A DNA stretch of 64,000 bases from Anopheles merus (taxonomy: Eukaryota > Arthropoda > Insecta > Diptera > Culicidae), in NCBI RefSeq assembly GCF_017562075.2, contig NC_054082.1, positions 7,579,050 through 7,643,049 on the forward strand. The letters run 5' to 3'. The notes beneath the pieces were generated by a model that worked only from the letters and a program-made list of their open reading frames with translations, had not been told where the DNA came from and made no database searches. Shown one piece after another: positions 1 through 13,221 of the stretch; the first letter of the stretch is position 1; each line of letters opens with the position of its first letter. A program made the translations under genes and the position numbers.

Positions 1-3000
1 GACGCAAACACCGTACGGGCGATAGATCTTGAGCCTCGCCTAATCCGGCCCTATCTGTCACATCGATGCTAACGGTGGTGTTCCCTTCTTTCCTCTGTCG
101 CTCGTTCCGATAGTGCTCGGGAAGAGGTACGGGCACGGCATGGGGGAGAGAATAATGAGTCCCTTCTTTTGGGTTGACCCGATGAAACAAATCACCTCTT
201 GGTGATTTGCCCGTAGCCCCGTGGCATGCAGCACAGCACACGGCGTTCTCGCTCGGCTAGTTGAAAGTGTTTACACACTCGCTTATCTGTAGCGACATCT
301 GTTGCACGAGGCCCTCCGCCGGTCGCTTGGGCGTTGGGATAATGGGTTAAGAAGAAACATTTATCTTAACCCGTTTGCTATCGTTTTGTTTTCCGGCGCG
401 ACCCAAGTTCTTGTCCGTTCTGGTGGCTTTCGATGATTTTACATTTATTTTTCCGCGTACACATCTCTCACTGTCTTGTTCGAACGCGTCCAACCTGGTA
501 GCGCAAACACTTTCACTCTCATTTCGACTGGACGTACATGAGGCAGAGCTTTTTCTGTCAGCGTTCCAGAGCGTCACGATGCGTCTGTACGATCCGGAAA
601 AGAGGATTAGCACCCTTCCGAAACTGCCGGTGCGGTTACCGGTTAACCCCCAAACTGTACCGCGTAACATGCTGTGAGGGTAGTTAAGCGCGTGAGGATG
701 TGAAATTAATCTGTTCTGGAAGCTTCCGAGCTGCACACGGTGCTGCACATTGTTCCGCCAGCAAAGCCAAACCCCACCCCAGGGAGGAACCACAAAAGCC
801 CGAAACGAGAGGATTTACCGTTGCCTTGGACGTACCAAACCAAACGCTCCGCAAAAACCAACCGCTCCAGCCACGCAAAGCTGGAAGGATGTGGTAAGGG
901 CCGTGTGGGAAAATGGGTTTCCTTTTAGCTCGTTCACACACACATACGTTGGCCTCCTGCCCCAATCAAGACTGTTGCGTGTGAGCAGCTTCGGTGTTGG
1001 ATCCACTCCGTTGGATGGCCGTTTCCTTGCCCGGGTTTCTCAACGTTTCGCTGCAGCTCGCACCCATTTTTTGACAGTTGGGTGTTTCCAAACGGCAGAC
1101 CAGAAGGCCACGGGTAAATGTTGACTTACTGTCCAATGTGCAGTGCAGTTCCATAAGCACTCGCAACGTTGAGGATCATTGAACCAACGCGTTTTTTTTT
1201 TTTTGTTCAGCCAAAATCTTTAAGACACAGCTAGTATGACACAACTGCGGTGCGAGTGTTGCTAAAGGGTGATGCTGCAGACCCAAAGCAGACACACCAA
1301 AAGGGCTAACCCAAGGACCGTTAGACGTAAGGTTCATGTTTGCAGAAGCTCAATATTGACTCTCGAAATCTGGTGAAACTGATTTCGGTGATGGGTGTCG
1401 TCGTCGGTTTTTTTCTCTTCCCTTTATTCCTTCATTTCTCATGTTGCTGCTCGTAAGAGCGCAAGATTATGTCCATAAAGACACACATGTGCACACACAC
1501 ACACAACTCGGTCAATGATAATTTGTAGACCCTATCCCTTTTTTGGACGCGCCGGAGCTACCGTCTGACGTCACGCATGTGTGACCGATGGTAATATGCT
1601 GTGTAAATTGAACGCACACTGTTCGTCTTCGGCCTTCGCGCGATGCACCGCCACATCGCGGTGTCATCGTCGGCCGGGGCCACATTTTCTTTTCATTACC
1701 GCTCAACCCATTCCAGCCGATGTCGCCATCATCCCGGGGAGCTCTCCCCGTTGCACTCCTTTAGAAACACACTTTGCATACGGCAACGAGTGTGTCTTGT
1801 TTTTTTTTTTTTTGGGATGCTTGTTGCACTGTTTGGGTTTTCTGTTTGACATGCGTTTACAACTCGATCTCTATGGGCCGATCAACCGAAGGCACATCTG
1901 TTCCCTTGCACACCGTGCAACCGTCAGTGACACTTTCTTTTTTGACGTTAAGGTGATGAGACGTCTCGATCATGGGGACAATCACAGCGCGCGTTAGATA
2001 ATCGATTTCACGAAGAATACGCTAACGGCCAGCGAAGTCGGGAAATAATTGCCTCGGCGACGATCAAAAGTGGACCGGCGCCCGGAGTTCAACAGACCTC
2101 AAGACCTTGGCATTTAGCTCCAAATGTAACTATAAAATACCAACCTAATGACGACAGTTTTTGCGCCTAGACAAACGTTTATTTCCCCATTTGCTTCGGC
2201 AAACAACGCGGGCTACCCAAAACGATAATGGCAAATTCATCATCCACTGTGTCACTTCGGCAGGCATCTGCATTTCTGCCGGACCCGCACTACTCCAAAC
2301 AATTTATGAAGCTCATGTGTGTGTGTGTGTTTTTTTGGGACTTCTTTTTCTCGGACTTGTTGCCTGCGTTTCAAGCAGAAGCGTTTCTAAAAAGCCATTC
2401 GGGCCGTTAGAAACACACCGCCAGTAGACACAATTCCCACCGGACGCCTCTTACAACAGGAAATGCATTCTAGAGTGTCATGATATATGTGAAGCGCCCG
2501 CTGGAACTTCTACTTCTACGTCCACAGCCGCCCTCTGTCCGACCGACACCCGTCGAACACATGTTGTTAATTAAGAATTCCAAGTATTCACCAAACTTTG
2601 CTAGCTAGCAATAGCTTTGCGAACGGCCAGCTCGAGGCCCGGGCTAATGGACGACCCACGGGATGCCTCCTCTAGAATGCGTCCATTGTTGCGGGGTTTG
2701 TGTACACGCTGGCGTGCCTTTTACCCGTTTGCAAACACACGGAGGCCGCGGGATGCAAAAAGAAAAACGCGTGCGCTCGCGAAAAGGCAACAAAAACCAC
2801 CGACCGTGGGTTCATAATCGCCCCGGAGGCTGCACTTTTCATGGGTCTTTCGCACCGACCGAGAGCCGTGGCTTCTCCTTCCGTGGGTGCCACGGGTTTT
2901 GGTGTCCTGCGGAGATTTGTGTAATGTCTTTGTATTCCGAGTGTGTGTCTGTGTGCTTTTTCGGTTAGTGAGTGACCCGTTTTTCCGCGGGCTCCGGGCA

Positions 3001-6000
3001 TACGCAATCTTGGGACTTTGGGACATTTAGGACTTACTCCTACCTCTCCCGTGCCTATGCGAACGCGCACAGAATGTCACTGAGGGCGAAATGTACACGT
3101 GTGTGTGTGTGTGTGTGTGTGTGTTTTAGGTTTGCCGTTGGCATTAGCATAGTGTCGTGTTGCCTCCCCCATCCCCATCCGCCCGCCTGCCAAAACACAA
3201 TACTTCCGATCTCGTCTTCTGGGAAGGGACTGTGTGGACTATCTTGTTTGAAGTAGCTGCCACGGGCAGAACCTTTTTGGAGCGCTCGCTGCCACAGTTT
3301 GTTCGCCTTTGTGCAGGGCCCATCCGTCCCTGCCGGGCCCGGCAGTATGTGTGTAGGATAAAATATGCATAAAATGCTGAAACCTAGCATCCCGAGGGCC
3401 GCTTTGGCAAGCAAGCAGCCAGGCCCGGGCAGCGCGTCAAAAAGCGCTGCTACTTTGAATGAAGTGTTCCTCGCCAAACCCGGGACCAACCTGCTCAGGC
3501 TTTCCCCGAGCAATGCGCTAATAGCGTGCCCAGACCCTTTGGCGGTACCATCGATGGTCGGTTAGCGTTAGGAAGCCCCGTTTTGCGACATTCGCCCTGC
3601 GGTTTGTGCTGGGCTTTGTTTTTGGGTTTTGCGTGAGCATGTGTCTTCGTTCGACGGCCTGCCTGTGCGACCAAGGGACCGCTACCGCACGGGGCTGAGG
3701 TCGTGACGTCCGGTGGTTTCAGGGAAAGCGAGGAAGCTACAATTGACGTGATTCATGAGTATGAAGCTTGCCTCTATCCACTTCCTTGTGCCTGTATTTG
3801 GTGCTAGAGGTTGGCTAGCAGGTTTCTTCCAACCTGTTCCAACACGCCTCGTCTTCGCTACAATCTATGTTTGGTTTGTTTCATTCATCAACTGCACCCA
3901 GGCAGACGCAGTACAATCAATGTAAGCAAAACTGGACTCGTTAAAGCAGGCAATTGCTTCACTCACGCCCCACAGAAAAAAAACGCTCGCTGCCCTTGTC
4001 CCACTCTCGTAGGGCTTCTGAAGTGTTAGGGGGTTTTGTTTTTCTTTCTATTTCGGCCGGAAAACCGCAGCTTCAGCCGGAAACCACGCATCATATACGC
4101 GCGCGCTCTGCCTGTGTGCTGAGCATCGACACGTTCTTACAAACCAGAATAGCTTACCTTAGCACCGATCAATTAACACTTTCTAGTACAGCAAGATTGT
4201 ATACGATCTTTGCTATTGATGTTTTAGCGAGCCAATAGAGGATGACGGGCAGACGGGATAGGGCAGCGCACGGTAACAGCTAATTGAAATCCCTGGAATT
4301 GTGCAACCTTTCTCCAGTACAAACGGAACCGCCACTGCCGGGGGTTTTAAACACCTTTCTCTCAGTGAGCAGATCGATTGCAAAACCGACACTGCTCGAC
4401 TGATGTTTTTTTGGAAATTATGAGTCTGTTTTATGCGCAGAAAACATTATCCCTTAAGAGTGTACATGAAATGGTTTGTTTATGCAATTGGAATATCTAT
4501 TTTGTTCATTTTATATTCCACTGTCAGAAATAAGCAAAACTGGTCATTCTAAATATTTCATTTCCTCGTATTGATTCAGATTACTGAGGTTATAACAACA
4601 TCTGTGATCAATGTGTCTTATTCTAATGCTCAAAATTATTCATACTTCATTTCACTCCAACTTCACCCCTTAAAAACATCAACCATAGCTCGTTTGTTTC
4701 AAATCACTTGCCAAAGTCACCACCAAACTCAAGCCCACCCAAAGTGCACGTTTGACTTTTGTCCTCCAATTCTTGCGAAATTAAAAACCGAACATCTTCG
4801 CCGCGCAACTCTCCCACCGGACTGCAAGCACCGAGTTGCGGTGACTGCAAACTTCTTCAATTTAAAATTTCCAAAATTCCAAATTTCAAATTGATCTCCC
4901 CGACACAGCTGTGTATGTGTGTGTGTTTGGCGCAGTTTGTCGCTTCTTCCCGGATGAAACCGTTCCGTGCACTACCATCCCTTGTTCCCCGGTGGTCAGC
5001 AGCTTCGGATGTGGTTGCGGTTTTCAGTTTTGTGGTCGAACACAGCCACCGAACTTCCTTACCCATACCCATACGCTTCCTTCCCGCGAAGATTACCCAT
5101 CGCGCACGGACCTGTGTTCCTGTTACCGAAAACAACTGCCACCTTTGCCGGAGCTGGCGAAGGTTGGAAGCCAAGCTGATTCCAAAACAATTACCGAAGG
5201 CAATCCCAACAAATTGGCCACCGGATCAAAGCGGTAAATCTCGAGCTAAATCCTTCTCGGGTTCGATGCCGCCACACAGCACACAGCGTACGTACAGCGG
5301 CAGGTTCCCCTAGGGGGGTCCACCCGGGACAATCTAGCTTGCCGCGCTGTGCCAACTGAAGGGATGTTGTGTTGCAACTTGCCACACCACGCGAGTAGCT
5401 GTAATGTGTTTCTTCGGCGGGCGATGATTGTTTACTAGCAAACAGTGCCCGAACCGGAGGGAAGGTTTTAACTTCGCTGATGTTGTTGTTTGGAGCAAAG
5501 CTTTCGATATTACTTCCCAGAACCATGTGTGTGTGTCTGTGTGGGTGGGAGTCGGAAGCAACGATGCCGCGGTAGAACAGCAAAGAAATAAGCTCCCGTA
5601 CCACGTCAAGACACGCGTCATCCAAGTCGCGCGCTACCGAAAGGCTTATGGATTTATGATGATGAGACTCTGTGCAGCATTGGAACTTCGCTGGAACCGG
5701 ATCTGCCCTGCCGGATCTGCCGTGCCGTTTTGCAAATTAACTTATAATATGTGAGTGTGTATATGTGTGTGGGAGAGTTGTGCGAAATAAAGTCAATTCC
5801 AACCTGAGGCCGAATCATTTAAATCATTTGCGACCGTTCTTTTCTGGTTTCTCAGGACCAACGAAATCCTGCCCAATGTAGCGCACACTGTTGTCGTAAA
5901 ATTAAGATTTAAAAACGATCGAACATGGACCATAAATCTGGACGCGGAGCATCAACTATGAAGCGTTTGTGCTGCCGTTTATGCTATTTTTTGTGGCGTG

Positions 6001-6572
6001 GCTTCTTGTTGAGAGATGCAAAGAGCTACTCCTCGCGCTACCGCGAAGCAACGGAAAGTCATTAAAGCTGCCCCAATCGGCTGGCGGGTTGATTAGGAAA
6101 AGGTTGCCCCACCGAAGTCGTCTGCCGAAAGCGAACTACGAGAATGCCGCGGAATGAACAAATGGATAAGAAAACGGAACATCATCTTGCAGAAATAAAG
6201 ACGCGCTGCAAACGGTGGTATGCGTTCACGTTCCAGGGAATCCTGGAGCAGAACGCACACAGACACACACGGAGGCCAACAGACCGACCACCGTCACGGC
6301 CTGCACCAACAACGTCAGTGGACGGGGAACAAGCGCATAATAAAAAAAAGGAATCACAATAAAAAAAATCCCCCACACCCGAGATACGATTAATCGTCGA
6401 CAGGCAGTTAACATTCTCCTCACTTTTACTGTTTCCGAAAGTGATGTTCTTAAGACTTCTTTTTCTACCCTTGCATCTTGTGTCCAGCCCTTTGGACATC
6501 TTCTCGCATGGGCTTTGCAGTAAATGACGTAGAATGGGGAGGGGGACGTAAAAAAACATGAAGCCCACTTAC
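1..6572. other. Gene-free stretch
   Basis: No coding region or RNA gene was recognised. Contents: a 9-bp stem with TCTT loop (188-209), a (GT)13 tract (3099-3124), a 16-bp perfect palindrome CTGCCGGGCCCGGCAG (3330-3345) and AT-rich sequence at 4380-4900. Open frames of up to 184 codons are present on both strands but have no family-like motifs. It could be a long intron of the putative minus-strand gene at 6573-8060. Confidence 0.5.
3099..3124. repeat. (GT)13 microsatellite
   Basis: Thirteen uninterrupted GT units. Confidence 0.95.
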
Positions 6573-8048
6573 CTTCTTCGCACGATCCCTGAGAAGAGAT
6601 GCTGCCTTAGCACTTGGCGTGATTGTAGCAAACGATCGCCTGACACTACACCCCGCACAGAGGAATATGCACGCAGGCAACGCACTAAGAGGAGCCTGTG
6701 CACTGTCACTGGCACTGTCTGATCACTGTAAATCCACTATTCACACACAAACGAATCACACAAAAACACACATACACACGGGAAATGCATCCGATAATCC
6801 ACGCTAAACAAGGCTTCGCGCAATTGCGCACCGAAACTTAGCCTCACACGCACTTGCCGCTGTTACACTGCAATTGGAAGGGTAGAAGAAAAAAAAAACA
6901 AATGCAAACAAAAATTACAACACTTCAAGGCAGAGAGCACCACACCGGCGATCAGACACTTGCACAAGAATCACACTCGATCTTCGCCCGCTTCTTGCTC
7001 GTGTTCCTCTGCCAACCGGGCGCTGGCGGACAAATTGCAGACCCGCAACGTACTTGCTGCCCTGTCACTGGCACCGAGATAAACCATTTAGTCGCTTCCC
7101 GCCAGAATCACTGCAGCCGAAGGTTATTTTTTTTTGTTCAGTTTTGTCCAAAACGCAAAAGAAAAACGGCAAAAGTGCAGAAGGCCCCAAACTCCCCGAG
7201 GAAAGGGCAAGATAAAGAACGCTAAGCTGCGCTAGGGCCAGAATCTTCTTCACTTTAAGCCCCAGGACACGCACACACACGCTAGTGATGTGCTGTGGCG
7301 ATCGTCTTGGAGCGGGCAGCAAACACGACGAACAACCGACGACCTAAAACGCAAAACGCATCCCCAAACACACAATGCTTTTGGGGGACCAGCCCGGCCC
7401 TCAAATGATAGTAATTTTCAATCCAACCCGTTACAGTCCTTGCCCTTGGGCGGGACGTGGCCGCGGCGGGGCTTCACAGATAAAACACAGAATTAAAAAG
7501 CGTGGAAGGAAATTGGCTAAAACAGGGAAGCAAAGGAGCAGGAACTAAGGAGTACGATCAAAACGTCGAACACTTTTTAATCTCCACTGCACAGGCCGGA
7601 ATCTCGTGAGCTTGCCAAACGGTCAGTATTGATCGAAACACACACGCAAAGCACAATCCTTTTGTTTTTCTAAGAAAAGTTTAACTTGCTTCCGTACTTT
7701 AACCCAAACAAGAAGATGTAAAAAGACGCTCCACTCATAACGCAATTAATTTGCAAGCAATTGCTCCTAATGTTCGTCAACCAACATCAAAGATCACCCC
7801 GCCGTCCGTTTAAACAGATCCTTAAGAACACACACTCACACACACACACACGTAGAATGTAACGATCCAGCATAAAAGTGTCCGGGACGCGCCAAGAAGA
7901 ACCGAGAGAAGTAGTACCGTGTGGTGCGCGTACTGTACGTCTTGAGCGCAACGCTTCGACTGGCCACCGTGGTCGTGCTCGAAGGAGGAAAAACCGTTTT
8001 CAAACCGGGCCGCGCTGGGACCGTCGACAGCCCCTAACCCGACGCACT
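6573..8048 (-). other. Possible 5' noncoding exon of a minus-strand gene
   Basis: The segment has no credible coding frame. On the minus strand it runs from the candidate initiator to GCGAAGAAG|GTAAGTGGGC, a strong splice donor (exon end 6573). Its AGTG/GTGTG-rich composition on that strand resembles insect 5' leaders. If real, 1-6570 would be intron and the coding exons would be outside the window. It may contain further introns, or the donor may be fortuitous. Confidence 0.2.
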
Positions 8049-8060
8049 GAACTGAACTGA
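8018..8060 (-). promoter_or_regulatory. Candidate TATA-less promoter on minus strand
   Basis: On the minus strand there are three tandem TCAGT pentamers (plus coordinates 8046-8060), the arthropod initiator sequence. A GGTCC (8022-8018) fits the downstream promoter element consensus RGWYV and lies at +27 to +31 from the last initiator, within one base of the canonical position. A (GA)26 tract lies about 360 bp upstream. Downstream on this strand is AGTG-rich sequence ending in a good splice donor at 6572-6571. All this is suggestive only. Confidence 0.3.
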
Positions 8061-8401
8061 ACCACCGACACAGCGAACCGACCGACCGAGGAGAATGCCA
8101 GCAGTGTGTTGCCGCCGCTCCGTGTGTGTGACCACAAACGCCGAATACCATCGTTCTGCCTTTCGTCCTCTATCGGTCCGTCGCTTATCGACGGATGTGG
8201 TGTGTGTGTGTGTGTGGGAAGGAAAGGAAGGGATGAAAGGGAGCAACAGGGAAGCAGAGAGCCGGGTGTATGCGTGCTATCCTGCCAACCCGTTGACCAT
8301 TAGCTAAACAGTTTGGCTAATATGTGCGTTCGTCTGCATCAGTGTGTGCTTGTGTTTATGTGTGGATATTATACGTATTATGTTATTAATAATAGCCCAT
8401 G

Positions 8402-8410
<9 letters not shown>

Positions 8411-8462
<52 letters not shown>
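8411..8462. repeat. (AG)26 microsatellite
   Basis: Twenty-six uninterrupted AG units, followed by further imperfect GA-rich sequence to about 8490. In insects such tracts bind GAGA-type factors near promoters. Its position about 360 bp upstream of the candidate minus-strand initiator fits that role, but a simple microsatellite is an equal explanation. It generates spurious Arg-Glu and Ser-Leu open frames. Confidence 0.95.
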
Positions 8463-8463
<1 letters not shown>

Positions 8464-8725
8464 AAGAGAGAGAGAAAGACAGAAAGAGAAACAAAACTGA
8501 AGGGACTCCCCATCCAGCAGGGCACGTCGGGGGATTGGGGTTTGGGATCCAATCTCTCCACCCGGGGATAAACGCACGAACAGAGCGCGATGCGCCGCAA
8601 ACGCAAAAGACGCACACACACACAGCAGTGCCGGGGGAACGCACAGAGAAATTGGAAACAGTTCGGGCTAAGAAAACGGCCGCGAGAGTCGACCGGCGAG
8701 CGGCGATCGAGCATGAGAGCATGGA

Positions 8726-8740
8726 CGCGCGCGCGCGCGC
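8726..8740. repeat. (CG)7 alternating tract
   Basis: Fifteen bases of strictly alternating C and G, a sequence type that can adopt Z-DNA. It lies in the GC-rich block upstream of the candidate promoter. Confidence 0.85.
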
Positions 8741-11700
8741 CCGTCCGATAGAAGCGCAGCGATCGTCGTTCGGATGCCAGAGCAAGATGCTGCCTTTTGG
8801 GGTGGCGCTGCAAGCATAAGCATAAGCCCTACCGGTGCTCGCAAGACACAGATACATAGAGGAGAGCACAGGGATGAAAGGGGAAGATGCTGGAATTTGA
8901 CAACCCCGTAAGCCGAAGCGGACGGGCTGCAGTTCGGAGAAAAAGGGCCCGATTCGCGTCCAAACTATCGACGCAGCGGCCGCAGTAGCATCTTCTGCCC
9001 GACGATCGTTCGCGATCACGTGTTCGGGAGGAGGTTTTTTTTTGTACACTTTCACTCTTGCTCTCCCGCCTTCGGGGGACGGCTTTCTCTCTGGAGATTT
9101 TCCCCGCGAGCAAGCATTTCCCAGGGAGATAAGATCTTCTCGGTTTCTCACGGATCGCTGCACACGTGCGATCGCCGCAGATAAGCTGCCGCTTTGGGTG
9201 GAAGGTTTTCAAGAGGGTTCTAAACCAAATGAAGAGAATCTTCCCTGCAAGACGCAACACTCCAGTTTATACTGAACAGTTTTGTGCTCTCTTGACGCTT
9301 CTAATACGATCGTATGCACCTTACTCACGAACGAACTAGAAATGGCGAGCACGTGTTTTGCTCTTCAGCTCCATTCAGCTCCACGCCGTAATGACCGTTG
9401 ACATTCGTCACTGCCGACGGTCCCGCCGTGATCTTGAGCGAGGTTTTATGGTCGCATAATTCAACTCGCTTAAGCGAGGGAGTCGGTTTTTTTTTTGCAC
9501 ATGACTTCCATCGGGTAATGAACTTTTCAAAACTAGATCCATTTCGCCCGGCAAACCATCACTCACAGTCGGTCGGTCTGGTCTAGTTTAATGTCCCATT
9601 TCGTGCACACGCTAAGTGCAGCTCCCAAAAATGTGTTTATCATGTTGGAAAAGACGATAAAAAAATTGCACACGCACACATACACAGACAACACAAAGAC
9701 GCAAACATTCCATCATCATCACTATTTCCTTGCCATCCCGTTTAGCACTTCCACGCATGCTTTCTCCCCGCAGATGCTAGGGAGCACTATAATATTTTCG
9801 CTAAATAAATCAAACAAAACCGGCAGCCACCATTGGCTTTCTGCTGCATTTCGGCGTCTAGGCAGCCGAGCTCACACAGCTCCACAGCAATCTGATCCAC
9901 ATTTCGAGGCAGGATACACGGGACGCTGTTTGCGTAGCGTGATGAATTTTCCTTTCCAATATATTTATATCAGGAACACACCATTTTTATGGTCGCGGTG
10001 GCGCTCAACAACCCAGAGTTAGTAACGACGCATAAACAGCACCGACACACAAAAAAAACCCACGGAGCACACAAACAACACTCTGCACCTCCTAACCGTT
10101 ACTGTTGTGCCCGTATTTCGATGATTAAACTCGACCAAAACTCTTCACAGGCTTCACCGACAGCAGCACCAGCGCGATGCAACAAACTTCATTCAGCGTT
10201 TGACGAGTATTTATTTTTAGTACGTTCGTTATTTTTGGAGTTTGTGTGTCTTCATCTTCCAGCGCACAGCCTGTGTGCGGAGCCCTTTTCCAATGGGCTG
10301 GTTCGCTCCAGCGCCGCCCGTACCCGACTGCAACTGGGCAAGAACCAGGAACGACCTGGTGCAATGGTACCCACAGTCTCTTCCGGTGTTCGACCGGTCA
10401 CGGTCACTGGGCTCGCGAAACTAACCAGCGCACACAGCGAACACTGCAAAAGGGCATCCGTCAAATGAGGATGTACCTACGGGAGAGGGAAAGTGGACCG
10501 CGTTGGGGTGAGCGGTGTGAGATCTAGCTCAAATGTCAACCCGACGCGTTGGACGGCCGGAATGAAGTCATCCTGGCACGCGCGAATCTTCACTCTCCAA
10601 CTCCAAAAGCCTCATTTTATGGCCTGAACCCTCTACCTCTCTTGTCGCCCATTCTTCCCTCTGCACCGACTGCAACGAACCGGAAGCGTAGCATGCAGTG
10701 TGAGCTCCATGTTCCGGCTTATACCGATGACAACTACAAAAAACAAAACACCCACAAACACATTTTCATGGTCATAGAAAAACCGCCCATTCCGGGGAGT
10801 GGGGGATCGTTCCTCTCCGCCATGTTTCCCCGGGTGAAAATTAAATCTCTTTCTCCCCTGCCCAGTTAGCCGGTATCAATTACAACCTTTTATTGCCGGC
10901 CGCATATGTCACAGTGGATCATCTTCGGAATGGGCGGCAAAGCGGTGTGCCGCCTGTCGTCATATGGGCGCGTGCCCATGGCCACGAGTTAGCAACGCCG
11001 AGCGATACGGGACGCAACGGGAAAGATTTATGGCTTTCGATCAGTTTACGGTCAATTAGGCGAACGGTTGACCAGCGTATCAACAGGTCCGGTAAGCTGC
11101 TGGTGCTGCTGCACCGACATCCACCCGTGCAGTTACGACCGATGATGGATCGTTTGCAATAATAGATGATGTGATGGTTTGCTATCTATTCTGTTTTGTT
11201 TTAACAGAGTGATAATACGCATAGACGCTGCGCTGAATAGAGCAATCATTAGTCCAGCTAGGGCCTAAAATAAAGAAAATTCTTCCAATTCCAGTTTCAT
11301 ATCTTCAGCGCCCCATCGCAACGATCTTCGGTGACATTCTTTTCCACACGTTCAAAATCCTACCAGTCCGCCAACAATTGCTGCCCAAACTGCGGCTCTT
11401 GACACAATTCCTGCCGCCCAATCCCACTCACACTGTTTCCGCATTCCGTGCCGGCCGACTGCAGACGCCACCAGCGCGCGTGAGCTCATTCACGTCCGGT
11501 TCTTCCCCATCCATGCATTAGGGCGATTGAGTCTAGCCCCCGAAGAGCAGGAGAAAATCCGGCAAAGAAAGTCCACTCCAGCGTGCCGTGGGCGGTGGTC
11601 CACTGCCGCCGGTGGCTGAAGATCAACGGGCAAGATCGCGGAACGATCCGCGCACACAGTCTGGTAGGTGTATGTGTGTATGCTGTTGATCCCCCCACAA

Positions 11701-13173
11701 GGGTCACACAAAGGCGGGACAGTTTATGTGAGTTCTAGTTTTCCCACTTCCCAAACGGCTCGTAGCTTTCGCCTTGTGCCCATTTCGCACACTCGGCAAT
11801 TCATTGATCATTGCCGGGCTGTGGCGTTGGCAATGCGTCGTTGAGCCACCAAATGCGTGCATGTTCCGAGCATCGGACGGGGAAGCTGATGCTTTTATCA
11901 CACTTGCCTGCTGCTGGACTCATTCTTGGCTGCTGGATGGCATACAGTCCGCTCGCCCGATCCCAGGCCCAGTGTGTTAGATTCTCCGAAGGCCGCACAG
12001 CAAACCCCGTTATCATCGTAGTTCCTGCCCCGGGCAGACCCGGAGGTACAGGCTTCCGCGCCGTTGCCCGTGCAGACGGGTGGGATGGAGTGCGCTGATA
12101 AGAGAGCCAGAATTGGTGGCTTCATTCATGCCGTCTCGCATAACCCGCCAGCTTCTGGCGCGTATAGTGCGTGTGGAGGTGGAAGGAAGTTGCTTATCCT
12201 TACAATGTATCTAACCCTGCTCAAATCGCTATCGCAGGGGCGCTGGGTTATGGGTGTAATTTCATAACTTGGTAAAATCTTGGTAAAACGAGCAAGCGTG
12301 CTGCTCAGTAAGCTTATCACACTCAATACACTTGTTGGGGTTGCAGATTCATGACTTCATCGAGCGCGGGTAGCATCTCGGAAAAGCTCCTGCAAAGGAA
12401 GATGATCGCGTCACAATGCACTCAACCCTCAAAGCCTTTTCTAACAAACTAACTAATTTCGTACTGAATTCTTCAAATCTGCACGCAATCGCAAATACGG
12501 AATGAATTTCTCCCTCAACTCTTGCGACATTCAAACAATAATCCATCACCCTCCGTTCAAGTTGAGCCTTCGCTTCTTCGGGGTTTGCTCTTTTTTTCGG
12601 GAGCGGAACAAGAACCAGAGTGTTTTGATAAACTTTTCCGTTCCGGTGTATCCAACACCAACTGGCTGTTGGTGGTGAGCCATGGTGTTGCTTTATTTTT
12701 AGGTCAACTCCACGTCAGCCAACGCGCAATCAGCAAACTCGACCGTTACCACGCGTGCTGCTGACCACCACCCGGTGCCGACCAGCAGCGATCGTGGTGG
12801 CGAGTGCCTGCTCAGACAGGAAGTGGAAGCTGATAAAACGAATCCCTTCGTTTCAACCCTGCCTTCACGAAATCTTGAGCTCTTGGTAAAGCAAGCGTGA
12901 AGCACCAAGCTAAAGAAGGCCTTCCTTCGCGTTCTCAGATTTTTGTTTCTTTGCTTTTGCAGGCCAAAAGCTAGTTAACGTACTTTAGTAAGGAAGTTTG
13001 ACACCATTCGATGGATGTTTTACATCTAATTTGTATGAAATATACTGCCAAAACCCCGATTGAAACCCTTTTTCCTCAATCAAAACTTTCCAGGTGACTT
13101 CCTCAAAAAGCGCAACAAATCATCATGTTGGCAAACGTTAAACTCTTCAGGCGAGACGAGTGTGTCTGGCAGG
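8741..13173. other. Gene-free stretch
   Basis: No gene was recognised. A perfect 14-bp palindrome CTCGCTTAAGCGAG lies at 9465-9478. The block at 8500-9250 is GC-rich and may be upstream promoter sequence of the putative minus-strand gene. Open frames of up to about 160 codons occur on both strands without recognisable domains. Confidence 0.5.
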
Positions 13174-13221
13174 AAGATGCTCGAAAAGATGCTCCAGAAG
13201 ATGCTCCAGAAGATGCTGCAT
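13174..13221. repeat. 12-bp minisatellite, four copies
   Basis: Four tandem copies of a 12-mer based on AAGATGCTCCAG: copies 2 and 3 are identical, copies 1 and 4 have two or more changes at the 3' end. In one frame it reads KMLQ repeated. The host frame (13060-13302 plus) has no other protein-like property, so coding is not claimed. Confidence 0.85.

Noticed and set aside
8304..9163. Long frames on both strands through the GA tract
   Set aside because: Their length comes from the (AG)26 repeat, which contains no stop in these frames.
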